Below, in pieces: positions 16,951 through 25,521 of a stretch of DNA of 64,000 bases. The stretch comes from VAZQ01 sp963712565 (lineage in GTDB: Bacteria > Pseudomonadota > Alphaproteobacteria > Rhizobiales > Xanthobacteraceae). A program made the position numbers and the translations under genes. The DNA lies in the NCBI GenBank assembly GCA_963712565.1, contig CAVQIP010000029.1:29097-93096 (forward strand), read 5' to 3'. Within the stretch, counting starts at the first letter, position 1, and every line of letters begins with the position of its first letter. Under the pieces are notes generated by a model. It ran no database searches. It was not told the DNA's origin and saw only the letters and a list, made by a program, of their open reading frames with translations.

Positions 16951-17876
16951 TCGCGTCGCTCGTCATCGCGATGCCGGGCAACGAGGCGATGGCGCAGACG
17001 CTCGCCCGAACACTCGGTATCGACATCGGCGGGATCGAGTTGCGTGTATTTCCCGATGGCGAAACCTATCTGCGCTTTCTCTCCGATCTCTCGGGTCGGA
17101 GGATCGAGATCGTCTGCACGCTCGATCGGCCGAACGAGAAGATATTGCCGTTGCTCTTTGCCGCGGCGACAGCGCGCAGGCTCGGTGCGGAGCAGGTCGG
17201 CCTGGTTGCACCATATCTCGCATACATGCGGCAGGACCGGCGGTTCAAGCCGGGGGAGGCCGTGACGTCGCGGGAGGTCGCCGCGCTGCTGTCGGGCGCC
17301 TTCGACTGGCTGGTCACCGTCGATCCGCATCTTCACCGCTATGGCGCGCTCGCCGACATCTATCGCATTCCGACCCGCGTCGTTCACGCCGCTCCGCTGA
17401 TTTCGCAGTGGATCAAGGCGCATGTGATGAAGCCGTTGGTCATCGGTCCCGACAGCGAGAGCGAGCAGTGGGTGTCGGCGGTCGCGAAGGATGCCGGCGC
17501 GCCCTATACCGTTCTGGAAAAGGTCCGCCGCGGCGACCGCGACGTTGAAATCTCCGTCAAAGACCTGCGCGAGCTCGACGGACGAACGCCGGTGCTCGTC
17601 GACGACATCATTTCAAGCGGGCGAACGATGATCGAGGCCGTTCGCCTGATCGTGCAGCGGGGAGGGGCCGCCCCCGTTTGTATCGCCGTCCACGGCGTGT
17701 TTGCCGACCATTCCGACCGGCTGCTCGCGCAAGCGGGCGCGCGCGTCGTCACCTCGAACACCATCCCTCACGCCAGCAACGGCATCGAGGTGGGGCAAAT
17801 CCTGGCAAGTGCGGTCGGCGAGCTCGCTTCGATGCGGTCCTGCGCAACCCTGACGGCTCCCGAGGTGAAGTCATGA
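16947..17876 (+). CDS. ribose-phosphate pyrophosphokinase family protein
   Basis: 309-residue PRPP synthetase/phosphoribosyltransferase fold. FPDGETYLRF and PYLAYMRQDRRFKPGEAVTS (the flexible ATP loop) lie in the N-terminal half, TVDPHLHRY is the metal/ATP-binding region, and VDDIISSGRTMIEA is the PRPP-binding loop. It is diverged from housekeeping Prs (about 310 residues, but many changed positions), so it is probably a paralogue. ATG 16947 overlaps the phosphorylase stop. With that enzyme it could recycle ribose phosphate into PRPP. Confidence 0.88.
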   Translation: MIASLVIAMPGNEAMAQTLARTLGIDIGGIELRVFPDGETYLRFLSDLSGRRIEIVCTLDRPNEKILPLLFAAATARRLGAEQVGLVAPYLAYMRQDRRFKPGEAVTSREVAALLSGAFDWLVTVDPHLHRYGALADIYRIPTRVVHAAPLISQWIKAHVMKPLVIGPDSESEQWVSAVAKDAGAPYTVLEKVRRGDRDVEISVKDLRELDGRTPVLVDDIISSGRTMIEAVRLIVQRGGAAPVCIAVHGVFADHSDRLLAQAGARVVTSNTIPHASNGIEVGQILASAVGELASMRSCATLTAPEVKS

Positions 17877-18094
17877 TGATGGACAACTGGATGTGGATGC
17901 CTGGCTTTGGCCTTGCTCATCTGCTGGTCTTTGCCGTGATGGTTGCCCTTGTGTTGTATCCCCTGGGGCGGATCCTCGGGCGTCTCGGACTATCGCCGTT
18001 CTGGTCCGTGCTGGCGTTAATTCCGCTCGTCAACCTGATTGCGCTGTGGGTGCTCGCCTTCAGCGATTGGCCGGGGGACAATGAACAAAGGTAA
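17873..18094 (+). CDS. small two-helix inner-membrane protein
   Basis: 73 residues starting MMMDNWMWMPGFG, then two hydrophobic helices (LAHLLVFAVMVALVLYPLG; PFWSVLALIPLVNLIALWVL) and a short acidic tail. The start ATG 17873 overlaps the PRPP synthetase stop, so it is the fourth gene of the operon. It resembles small DUF-type membrane proteins that accompany other genes; function unknown. Confidence 0.75.
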   Translation: MMMDNWMWMPGFGLAHLLVFAVMVALVLYPLGRILGRLGLSPFWSVLALIPLVNLIALWVLAFSDWPGDNEQR

Positions 18095-18118
18095 GTCCTG
18101 GTTTGTATCGCAGGCCGA

Positions 18119-18394
18119 TCAGCGGTCGGCGCGGCTCACCACTTCCATCAGCTCTTCGATCTTCCGGCGCTGATCCGTCTTGTTGCCGGACGCGATGGCG
18201 TGCTCCACGCAATGGGCGACGTGATCGCGCAGGATCTCCTCCTCCAGGCGCCTGAGCGCCGCGCGCACCGCCGATACCTGGGTCACGACGTCGATGCAGT
18301 AGCGGTCCTCGTCGACCATGCGCGCGATGCCGCGCACCTGGCCCTCGATCCGGCTCAGCCGCCTGGCGCAGGACGCCTTGATGTCTTTTCGCAT
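18119..18394 (-). CDS. csoR: CsoR/RcnR-family metal-sensing repressor
   Basis: 91-residue all-helical repressor. The N-terminal pattern RLSRIEGQVRGIARMV is the family signature. Cu(I)-type ligands are visible: Cys in DRYCIDV, and His/Cys in RDHVAHCVEHAI. It is divergent from the copper ATPase gene, with an operator-like palindrome between them. Expected role: bind DNA without copper and release it when Cu(I) binds, derepressing the ATPase. Confidence 0.9.
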   Translation of the reverse strand: MRKDIKASCARRLSRIEGQVRGIARMVDEDRYCIDVVTQVSAVRAALRRLEEEILRDHVAHCVEHAIASGNKTDQRRKIEELMEVVSRADR

Positions 18395-18403
18395 GCTCGT
18401 TAT

Positions 18404-18420
18404 ATACCCCTACACGGTAT
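18404..18420. promoter_or_regulatory. candidate CsoR operator
   Basis: ATACCCCTACACGGTAT, an interrupted G/C-tract palindrome with ATACC/GGTAT ends, as in known CsoR operators. It lies 10 bases from the csoR start and 36 bases before the ATPase start, so it could control both genes. Confidence 0.6.
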
Positions 18421-18455
18421 CCGTTTCAATCCCTCCCTCCGGCCGAGGAACGGCG

Positions 18456-20891
18456 ATGGCCCGCGCTGCTGCATCGAAGAAACACAACGCGTGCTGCGCG
18501 GCGGCCTCCGATCATCCCGCTCCGGCGCGCACGGGCGCCGCCGTCCATCCCCATCCTGCCGACAGCGGGCATCAGCATATGCCGCGCGCCGACGCCGCCG
18601 AAGGCGCACGGGATCCGGTCTGCGGCATGACGGTCGACCCGCATCGGACGCCTCATCGGGGGCAGCACGCGGGGCGGACCTATTATTTCTGCTCGGCCGG
18701 CTGCCGGGACAAATTCGCCGCCGATCCGGCGAAATATCTCGCTCCGGGGACGGCGGAATCGCCGCCGTCCGTGCCGGAGGGCACGATCTATACCTGCCCG
18801 ATGCATCCGCAGATCCGGCAGGTCGGCCCCGGCTCCTGCCCGATCTGCGGCATGGCGCTCGAGCCGGAGCTGGTCTCCGCCGAGGCCGCGCCCAATCCGG
18901 AACTTGCCGACATGACGCGCCGGTTCTGGATCGGGCTTGCGCTCGCGCTGCCGGTCGTCGCGCTGGAAATGGGCGGCCACCTGACCAATCTCCACATGCT
19001 GCTCGGGCAGAAATGGTCGAATTGGCTGCAATTCGTGTTCGCCACGCCGGTGGTGCTGTGGGCGGGCTGGCCGTTCTTCGTGCGCGGCTGGCAATCGCTC
19101 CTCACCCGCAACCTGAACATGTTCACGCTGATCGCGATGGGCACCGGCGTGGCGTGGCTCTACAGCGTCGTCGCGATTCTGCTGCCCGGCCTGTTTCCGC
19201 CGGCCTTTCGCGGCCCGGAGGGCGCGGTCGCCGTCTATTTCGAAGCCGCCGCCGTCATCACCGTTCTCGTCCTGCTCGGCCAGGTGCTCGAGTTGCGTGC
19301 GCGCGAGCAGACCTCGGGCGCGATCCGCGCCTTGCTCGATCTCGCCCCCAAGACGGCGCGGCGCTTGCGAGCCGACGGCAGCGACGAGGAAGTGTCGCTC
19401 GACGGCATCGCCGTCGGCGATCGGCTCAGGGTGCGCCCGGGCGAGAAGATCCCGGTCGATGGCGAGCTGATCGAAGGCCGCTCGGCGATCGACGAGTCGA
19501 TGGTCACGGGCGAATCCATGCCGGTGACCAAGGAGGTGGGCTCGAAAGTCATCGCGGGCACGCTCAACACTACCGGCAGCTTCATCATGCGGGCCGAAAA
19601 GGTCGGCCGCGACACCATGCTGTCTCGCATCGTGCAGATGGTGGCGGCGGCGCAGCGCTCGCGCGCGCCGATCCAGCGGCTGGCCGATCAGGTCTCGGGC
19701 TGGTTCGTGCCGGCGGTGATCTTGATCGCGCTTGCCGCCTTCGCGGCATGGAGCATCTACGGGCCGGAGCCGCGGTTCGCGTTCGGACTGGTGGCGGCGG
19801 TCACGGTCCTGATCATCGCCTGCCCCTGCGCTCTCGGCCTCGCGACCCCGATGTCGATCATGGTCGGGGTCGGGCGCGGCGCCCAGGTCGGCGTGCTGAT
19901 CAAGAACGCCGAAGCGCTGGAGCGCATGGAACGGATCGACACTCTCGTCATCGACAAGACCGGAACCCTCACGGAGGGCAAGCCGTCGGTGGTGGCGGTC
20001 GTTACAGCCAAGGGTTTCGAGGAGAACGAGGCGCTGCGCCTGGCGGCGAGCGTGGAGCAGGCGAGCGAACATCCGCTCGCGCTCGCCATCGTCGCCGCGG
20101 CGCGCGAGCGCAGTCTGAAGCTGGCGGCGGTCGCCGAATTCGACTCCCCCACCGGCAAAGGCGTAGTCGGCGCGGTCGAAGGGCGTCGGCTCGCGCTCGG
20201 CAACGCCAGGTTCCTGCGCGAGCTCGGCGTTCAGCCAGACGAGCTGGAGCCGGACGCCGAGCGGCTTCGGCACGAGGGCGCCACCGCGATCTTCCTCGGG
20301 GTCGACGGCAAGGCGGCGGCGGTGATCGCCATCGCCGATCCGATCAAGCGCACGACCCCCGATGCGCTCAGCGCGCTCTCGCAAGAAGGCATCCGGGTGG
20401 TGATGCTCACCGGCGACAACAAGACCACGGCGGACGCCGTCGCCCGCCGTCTTGGCATCACCGAGGTGGCAGCGGAGGTGCTGCCGGACCAGAAGAGCGC
20501 CGTGGTCGAGAAGCTGCAGAAGGAAGGGCGGTCGGTCGCCATGGCGGGCGACGGCGTCAACGACGCTCCCGCGCTGGCGGCGGCCGAGGTCGGCATCGCG
20601 ATGGGCACCGGGACGGATGTTGCCATCGAAAGCGCCGGCATCACGCTGCTCAAAGGCGACCTGACCGGCATCGTGCGCGCGCGGCGGCTGTCGCAGGCGA
20701 CCATGCGCAATATCCGGCAGAACCTGTTCTTCGCGTTCATCTACAACGCAGCCGGGGTGCCGATCGCCGCCGGCGTGCTCTATCCGGTGTTCGGCATCCT
20801 GCTCTCGCCGATCATCGCGGCGGCGGCGATGGCGCTGTCGTCGGTGAGCGTGGTGGGGAATTCTTTGCGGCTGCGAAAAATTTCGCTGTGA
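18456..20891 (+). CDS. copA: copper-translocating P1B-type ATPase
   Basis: 811 residues, inner membrane, ATP-driven Cu+ export. The N-terminus lacks the usual HMA domain. It carries a His/Cys-rich head, a YHS domain (DPVCGMTVDPH, TYYFCSAGCRDKF, about 52-95) and a heavy-metal-binding domain (YTCPMHPQI, CPICGMALEP, about 110-136). Core motifs: MTGESMPV, the ion-site ACPCALGLATP, the phosphorylation loop DKTGTLTEG, SEHPLA and GDGVNDAPAL. The start is ATG 18456 with GAGGAA upstream; the frame is open further back, but that region is the regulator gene. Divergent from csoR. Confidence 0.93.
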   Translation: MARAAASKKHNACCAAASDHPAPARTGAAVHPHPADSGHQHMPRADAAEGARDPVCGMTVDPHRTPHRGQHAGRTYYFCSAGCRDKFAADPAKYLAPGTAESPPSVPEGTIYTCPMHPQIRQVGPGSCPICGMALEPELVSAEAAPNPELADMTRRFWIGLALALPVVALEMGGHLTNLHMLLGQKWSNWLQFVFATPVVLWAGWPFFVRGWQSLLTRNLNMFTLIAMGTGVAWLYSVVAILLPGLFPPAFRGPEGAVAVYFEAAAVITVLVLLGQVLELRAREQTSGAIRALLDLAPKTARRLRADGSDEEVSLDGIAVGDRLRVRPGEKIPVDGELIEGRSAIDESMVTGESMPVTKEVGSKVIAGTLNTTGSFIMRAEKVGRDTMLSRIVQMVAAAQRSRAPIQRLADQVSGWFVPAVILIALAAFAAWSIYGPEPRFAFGLVAAVTVLIIACPCALGLATPMSIMVGVGRGAQVGVLIKNAEALERMERIDTLVIDKTGTLTEGKPSVVAVVTAKGFEENEALRLAASVEQASEHPLALAIVAAARERSLKLAAVAEFDSPTGKGVVGAVEGRRLALGNARFLRELGVQPDELEPDAERLRHEGATAIFLGVDGKAAAVIAIADPIKRTTPDALSALSQEGIRVVMLTGDNKTTADAVARRLGITEVAAEVLPDQKSAVVEKLQKEGRSVAMAGDGVNDAPALAAAEVGIAMGTGTDVAIESAGITLLKGDLTGIVRARRLSQATMRNIRQNLFFAFIYNAAGVPIAAGVLYPVFGILLSPIIAAAAMALSSVSVVGNSLRLRKISL

Positions 20892-21077
20892 GCTGCCTGC
20901 GAGGAGCCTTGCTGACCCGGCCGCATCCGCCGCCGACGGTGGATGCCATTCCGATACATACGTGCTCCCCACCGTGCGCATGCCGGCTACGCTGCCGGGT
21001 CTTGGGTGCAAGCCTTCCGTTCGCAGGCGTGCCGGCGTAGGCTTTTGAAAAAGGGTGCGATGTCGGGAGGACTTGAG

Positions 21078-21422
21078 ATGACGCGCAGCGCCGCGGTTCT
21101 CGTGTTTGTGCTCGCGACGTGGCCGCAAGCGGTGCCGGCGCAACAGGCCGGCCCGGACGATGGGCTCGACCCGACGCAGAAACTCGGCCGGCAGGTCTTC
21201 GCGCAGTCGTGCGGCGTCTGCCACCTGCCGCCGGCGATCAACGCGCGAACTTTCGGTCCCGCCTTGTCCAAGGACACCGCCGGCGGCAGCGACGACGTCA
21301 TCCGCGGCGTCATCAGCGAGGGAACGCCGCGCATGCCCGGCTTCAAGCATTATCTGCAGCGCGCCGAGATCGACGCGATCATTGCGTATCTGAAAACCGT
21401 TCCCGCCACCGCCACCCGTTGA
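21078..21422 (+). CDS. periplasmic monoheme c-type cytochrome
   Basis: 114 residues. Signal peptide TRSAAVLVFVLATWPQAVPA, heme site CGVCH, and candidate axial Met in TPRMPGF. The start is ATG 21078, seven bases after GGGAGG; an upstream ATG at 21060 is less well placed. It ends 25 bases before the heme-bearing propeller protein and is surely co-transcribed with it, so it is a likely electron-transfer partner. Confidence 0.85.
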   Translation: MTRSAAVLVFVLATWPQAVPAQQAGPDDGLDPTQKLGRQVFAQSCGVCHLPPAINARTFGPALSKDTAGGSDDVIRGVISEGTPRMPGFKHYLQRAEIDAIIAYLKTVPATATR

Positions 21423-21447
21423 ACCGACGGGCACAAGGAGACTCGCC

Positions 21448-23280
21448 ATGAAAGCCTATCAGCTCGGCGTTGCCGCGGTCGTTGCGGCCGGTCTCGCCAC
21501 CACCGCGCAGGCCGCCGATCATCTGCTCAGCGGCACGATCGCGTCGGCGGCCGGCGAGAAGCTTGGCGGCGTGACCGTCTCCGCCAAAGCCCACGGCACG
21601 ACCATCACCACCAGCGTCTATACCGACGAGCAGGGCGCCTACTACTTTCCGCCGCTGCCGGCCGGCAACTACAGCATCTGGGCGCAGGCTCTGGCGTTCG
21701 AGACCGCCAAGGGCGAGGTCGATCTCACCGCCGCCCGGCGCGCGGACCTCACGCTCAAGCCGATGACCGATCCCGAGCGGCAGGTGCGCCAACTGCCGGG
21801 CGAGATGCTGATGGCGGCGCTGCCCGAGGCGACCGCGGACGACGCCCGCATCAAGCGGGTGTTCCGCAACAACTGCACCGGCTGCCACACGCCGAGCTAC
21901 GTGCTGCAGTTCCGGTTCGACGAGGACGGCTGGAACAAGATCATCGACATGATGAAGGTCGTGCCCAACACCGGCGTCTATCCGGCCAATCCCAAGCCCA
22001 ACGCCATCATCGACTTCAACCAGAAGCAGCTCGCGGCCTATCTCGCCCGCGCGCGCGGGCCGGGCGAAAGCTCGCTCAAGATCGCACCGCGTCCGCGTCC
22101 CAGCGGCGAGGCGGCGCGGGTGGTGTGGAAGCTCTACGACCTGCCGACGGTTCCGGAGGCCGGGATCGGGACCGCCTATCAGACCAATGACGGCACCGAC
22201 TGGTCGCTGGGAACGACCTCCAAGCTCGGCCTCATCACCCACGACGGCGGGATGGATTTCGACGGCAATCTCTGGTTCACGTCCAACAATCCAAACCGAA
22301 AGGTCACCGTCGGCCGCGTCGACGCCAAGACCGGGGAGGTGAAGCTCCTGAAGGTGAACCGCAACGACGGTCTCGCCGCCAATGCGCACGGGCTGGTGCG
22401 CGATCAGCAGGGGGTGTTCTGGTTCGACGTCAATCCCGGTCGCCGCAGCCTCGGCCGGCTCGATCCCAAGACCGAAAAGATCGACGTCTACATGACGCCG
22501 CCCAGCATGTCGCCGCTCGGCGGGGCGGTGACGCTCGACGTCGACGGCAAGGGCAAGGTCTGGGCATCGGCGCCGGACGGCGCGGTGCGCTTCGACCCCG
22601 AGACCGAACGCTTCACCGACTTCAAGTCGCTGTCCTACAAGACCGCGCGCGGCACCGGCATGACCTACGGCGCCGCCGGCGACCGCGACGGCAACGGCTG
22701 GTGGACGCAGATGGCATTCGACACCGTCGGCAAGGGCGACACGGCGACGGGCAAGACCCAGGAGGTGAAGCTGCCGGCGGTGCAGGCGGAGCTCGACCGC
22801 GCCACGCCGGAGACGCGCGCGTTCTACGACAAGGTCGACGAGCTGTCCTTCAACAGCCCGTTGCCGTGGCAGCAGGGACCGCGCCGCATGGGCACCGACA
22901 AGAACGCCGACGTGCTCTGGATCGGCAATTCCTGGGGCGGCAGTCTGACCCGGATCGACACCAAGACCTTGGCAACGGCGATCGTGCCGTTGCCGGATCC
23001 GACCTCGATGCAGCCCTATCACCTGGTCGTGGACAAGGGCCACAACGTGTGGGGCAATCTGTGGACCAACGATCAGATCCTGCGATACGACCCCGCCAGC
23101 GCCAAGTGGACGATCTTCGAATTGCCGGTGCGCGGCACGGAAATTCGCCACATCTCGCTCGACGAGCGCAACGGGGTGACGCAAGTGATCCTGCCGGTCT
23201 ACCGCACCAACCAGATGGGCGTCATGACCTTGCGCAGCGAAGCCGATCTGGCCGCGCTCAAGGCGCAGACGGGACGGTAA
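21448..23280 (+). CDS. secreted Vgb-like beta-propeller with carboxypeptidase-regulatory and heme c domains
   Basis: 610 residues, signal peptide ending TTAQA. Order: a carboxypeptidase-regulatory-like beta-sandwich (residues 24-100; GGVTVSAKAHGTTITTSVYT, GAYYFPPLPAGNYSI), a single heme site CTGCH (143-147), then a virginiamycin-B-lyase-like propeller (220-600). The propeller repeats read GNLWFTSNNPNRKV, GVFWFDVNPGRRSLGRLDPK, LWIGNSWGGSLTRIDTKT. AAGGAG precedes the ATG. Proteins of this layout are usually called hypothetical or streptogramin-lyase-like; the heme points to redox chemistry rather than antibiotic cleavage. Confidence 0.85.
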   Translation: MKAYQLGVAAVVAAGLATTAQAADHLLSGTIASAAGEKLGGVTVSAKAHGTTITTSVYTDEQGAYYFPPLPAGNYSIWAQALAFETAKGEVDLTAARRADLTLKPMTDPERQVRQLPGEMLMAALPEATADDARIKRVFRNNCTGCHTPSYVLQFRFDEDGWNKIIDMMKVVPNTGVYPANPKPNAIIDFNQKQLAAYLARARGPGESSLKIAPRPRPSGEAARVVWKLYDLPTVPEAGIGTAYQTNDGTDWSLGTTSKLGLITHDGGMDFDGNLWFTSNNPNRKVTVGRVDAKTGEVKLLKVNRNDGLAANAHGLVRDQQGVFWFDVNPGRRSLGRLDPKTEKIDVYMTPPSMSPLGGAVTLDVDGKGKVWASAPDGAVRFDPETERFTDFKSLSYKTARGTGMTYGAAGDRDGNGWWTQMAFDTVGKGDTATGKTQEVKLPAVQAELDRATPETRAFYDKVDELSFNSPLPWQQGPRRMGTDKNADVLWIGNSWGGSLTRIDTKTLATAIVPLPDPTSMQPYHLVVDKGHNVWGNLWTNDQILRYDPASAKWTIFELPVRGTEIRHISLDERNGVTQVILPVYRTNQMGVMTLRSEADLAALKAQTGR

Positions 23281-23526
23281 GCGCCGGAGTTACGAGCAGA
23301 ACCGACAAGCTTGCGTGGTCGGCGCGAGCTTGCCAGCGGGTGGAGCTGCCCGCGCGCTTTCGCGTGATCATCGCGTCTACATGGGACGTGAGGCGGCGCG
23401 AATGTCTCGGTGTACTCGGTGGCGCTGCGGCTTCCGACGCAAATGCGCGGCCTCATCGAGGATGAGTGGCGGGAACTCGCGCACAAGCTTCCGCCGAGGT
23501 ACCCCTGATCAACTCTCAGCCCCGTC

Positions 23527-24048
23527 TCATTTGCAACGCGCTGGGAAAAAGTCAGTGGGGATCCCTTTCGGCTTGTTCACCGTTATAAGGCCACCCTGGG
23601 CAATGTTATTAATTTCGCTGGTTTCTATGATGGAATTAAAAGGATCGACTTTGATTTCCCAGGCGACCTCATATGTTTTCGGGATGCCAACGATCGGATC
23701 GGGCATCTGCTGCAAAACCGCCTGATCCTTGAAGGTCACGGCTTGTCCGGCGAGCAACTGATCCGGTGGCATCGCGTGAACCCCTGGGGGACCACCGGAC
23801 TTTCTGTCTCGTATTGAGTACCACGGGGTAAACGGCGAGGGACGTATTGCGGGCCCCTTCCCGATGTTTCGGATTTCGATGGAGAGGAACAGCCGCAGGC
23901 GCGCGGGCCCAGCGCACACCTGGCTCAAGATTGTTTGCTTGATTGTCAGGTCGGGCAACACGGGGAAGAACTGCGCGAACGAGTGCCGGTGGGGCAGCAC
24001 AAGAACGGCGGCGACGACTGCGATGGGCAATCCAGCGTATCTCATCAT
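23527..24048 (-). CDS. secreted CARDB-domain protein
   Basis: 173 residues with a signal peptide (MRYAGLPIAVVAAVLVLP, cleavage near SFAQ). One Ig-like CARDB domain follows: LPDLTIKQTILSQ, IEIRNIGKGPAI, LLAGQAVTFKDQ, VDPFNSIIETSEINNIA. CARDB modules serve in cell adhesion or as accessory modules; no enzymatic motif is seen. Divergent from the next monooxygenase gene with a 242-base intergenic space. The adjoining 23281-23526 holds only short doubtful frames. Confidence 0.7.
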   Translation of the reverse strand: MMRYAGLPIAVVAAVLVLPHRHSFAQFFPVLPDLTIKQTILSQVCAGPARLRLFLSIEIRNIGKGPAIRPSPFTPWYSIRDRKSGGPPGVHAMPPDQLLAGQAVTFKDQAVLQQMPDPIVGIPKTYEVAWEIKVDPFNSIIETSEINNIAQGGLITVNKPKGIPTDFFPARCK

Positions 24049-24290
24049 GACTCAGCCCCTTTCATGCCCCGGGAGCTGAATGGACGCCTTGCGATGTCGT
24101 TGTTTTCTCCAGCGCCCGGTTTCCACGCAGAATGTCCATTATTCTACCACGGTTCGCGGCAGAATTTCCGCGCCGCTTTCACACGCCACTGCGCCGCAAA
24201 TTGACGCTTGTGCCAAGCCGACAAATTGGGCCACATGAGCCGCTTTGGGCAGCGGCCCAAACTGCGCCGCGGCGTGACGGGAGACGAGGA

Positions 24291-25403
24291 ATGCGACTGG
24301 GCTACTTCACCATGCCGGTTCACCCGATGCACCGGAACTGGGCCGAGACGTTGAAGGAGGACCGCGAGGCCATCATCCTCGCCGACAAGCTCGGCTTCTA
24401 CGACGCCTTCATGGGCGAGCACCTCACCGACGCGTGCGAGAACATCACCAACAGCATGATGTTTCATGCCTCGCTGATCCCGGAGACCACACAGATCAAG
24501 CTTGCCACCGGCACCGCCAACCTCTCCCACATGCACCCGGTGCTGATCGCGGTGCAGGCGGCGATGTTCGATCATCTGGCGGAGGGGCGCTTCATCCTGG
24601 GCGTGAGCCCGGGCGCGCTCACCACCGACGCCGAGGCGCTCGGCATCCTGGAGCAGGATCGCAACAAGATGTTCGCCGAGGCGATCGACGTCATCCTCGC
24701 CATCTGGGAGCGCGAGCCGCCCTACGACATCGAATTCCCCGACAATCGCTACAAGGTCTCGACCGGGCGCACCATGACGCTCGATCTCGGCGTCGGCATC
24801 ATGGGCAAGCCTTACCAGAAGCCGCGGCCGGAGATCGTCGGCACGGTGGTGGCGCCGTTCTCGCCCGGCGTCGTGCTGATGGGAAAGCGCGACTTCCATC
24901 CGCTGTCGGCGAACTTCCTGCTGTCGAAGCACCTGAAGTCGCACTGGGAGAATTACTGCAAAGGCAAGGCCGAGGTCGGCGCCGAGGCCAAGGTCGCGGA
25001 CTGGCGGGTGGCGCGCGCGATCTGCGTGCACGACGACGACAAGGTCGCGGCGCGCTATGGCCGCCACGATGCCAACAGCCCGTATCGATTCTACTACGAG
25101 CAGATGCGCGCCAAGATGAAACGCGGCAAGCGGCTCTACGTGTTCAAGTCGCACAAGGACCAGCCGGACGAGGAGATCACTCACGACTGGGTCATGGACC
25201 ACTGCGTCATCCACGGCAGCGTCAACAAGGTGGTCGATCGCATCCTGGCGTTGCGCGAGGAGATCGGGGATTTCGGCGAGCTGGTCTATGCCGGCATGGA
25301 CTGGGTCGAGCCGGCGCTCAACAAGCGTTCGATGCAATTGATGGCGGAGGAGGTCATGCCGCGGGTGAACGCGGCGATCGGCAAGTCCGCCGCCGCGGCG
25401 TGA
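24291..25403 (+). CDS. LLM-class flavin-dependent oxidoreductase (luciferase-like monooxygenase)
   Basis: 370 residues, TIM-barrel monooxygenase using reduced flavin. Start MRLGYFTMPVHPMHRNW at ATG 24291 with GGGAG upstream. Typical stretches are GEHLTDACENITN, IKLATGTANLSHMHPVLIAV and GRFILGVSPGALTTDAEALG. The C-terminal INKR-like end is NKRSMQLMAEEVMP. Such enzymes oxidise aldehydes, terpenes, sulfonates or nitrilotriacetate; the substrate cannot be told. The partner flavin reductase is not in the window. Confidence 0.88.
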   Translation: MRLGYFTMPVHPMHRNWAETLKEDREAIILADKLGFYDAFMGEHLTDACENITNSMMFHASLIPETTQIKLATGTANLSHMHPVLIAVQAAMFDHLAEGRFILGVSPGALTTDAEALGILEQDRNKMFAEAIDVILAIWEREPPYDIEFPDNRYKVSTGRTMTLDLGVGIMGKPYQKPRPEIVGTVVAPFSPGVVLMGKRDFHPLSANFLLSKHLKSHWENYCKGKAEVGAEAKVADWRVARAICVHDDDKVAARYGRHDANSPYRFYYEQMRAKMKRGKRLYVFKSHKDQPDEEITHDWVMDHCVIHGSVNKVVDRILALREEIGDFGELVYAGMDWVEPALNKRSMQLMAEEVMPRVNAAIGKSAAAA

Positions 25404-25435
25404 TACTAGCTCCGGATGGCCGGCTGACTTTTGCT

Positions 25436-25507
25436 GTCGTTCCCGCGCAAGCGGGAACCCATAACCACCAGCCTCTGAATATGGGTCCCCGCTTTCGCGG
25501 GGACGAC
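25436..25507. repeat. palindromic intergenic repeat, class A copy 1
   Basis: Left arm GTCGTTCCCGCGCAAGCGGG plus AACCCAT, right arm ATGGGTCCCCGC..GCGGGGACGAC; each arm is itself a hairpin and the two are inverted. A close copy lies at 42942-43022. It sits between convergent genes. Confidence 0.8.
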
Positions 25508-25521
25508 ACAGGATAGACCCC

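Noticed and set aside
18426..21449. 1007-codon minus-strand open frame
   Set aside because: Antisense shadow of the high-GC copA gene; composition artefact.
23281..23508. Short frame ending RGLIEDEWRELAHKLPPRYP
   Set aside because: Looks slightly coding, but lacks a start codon with ribosome site and any recognised family.
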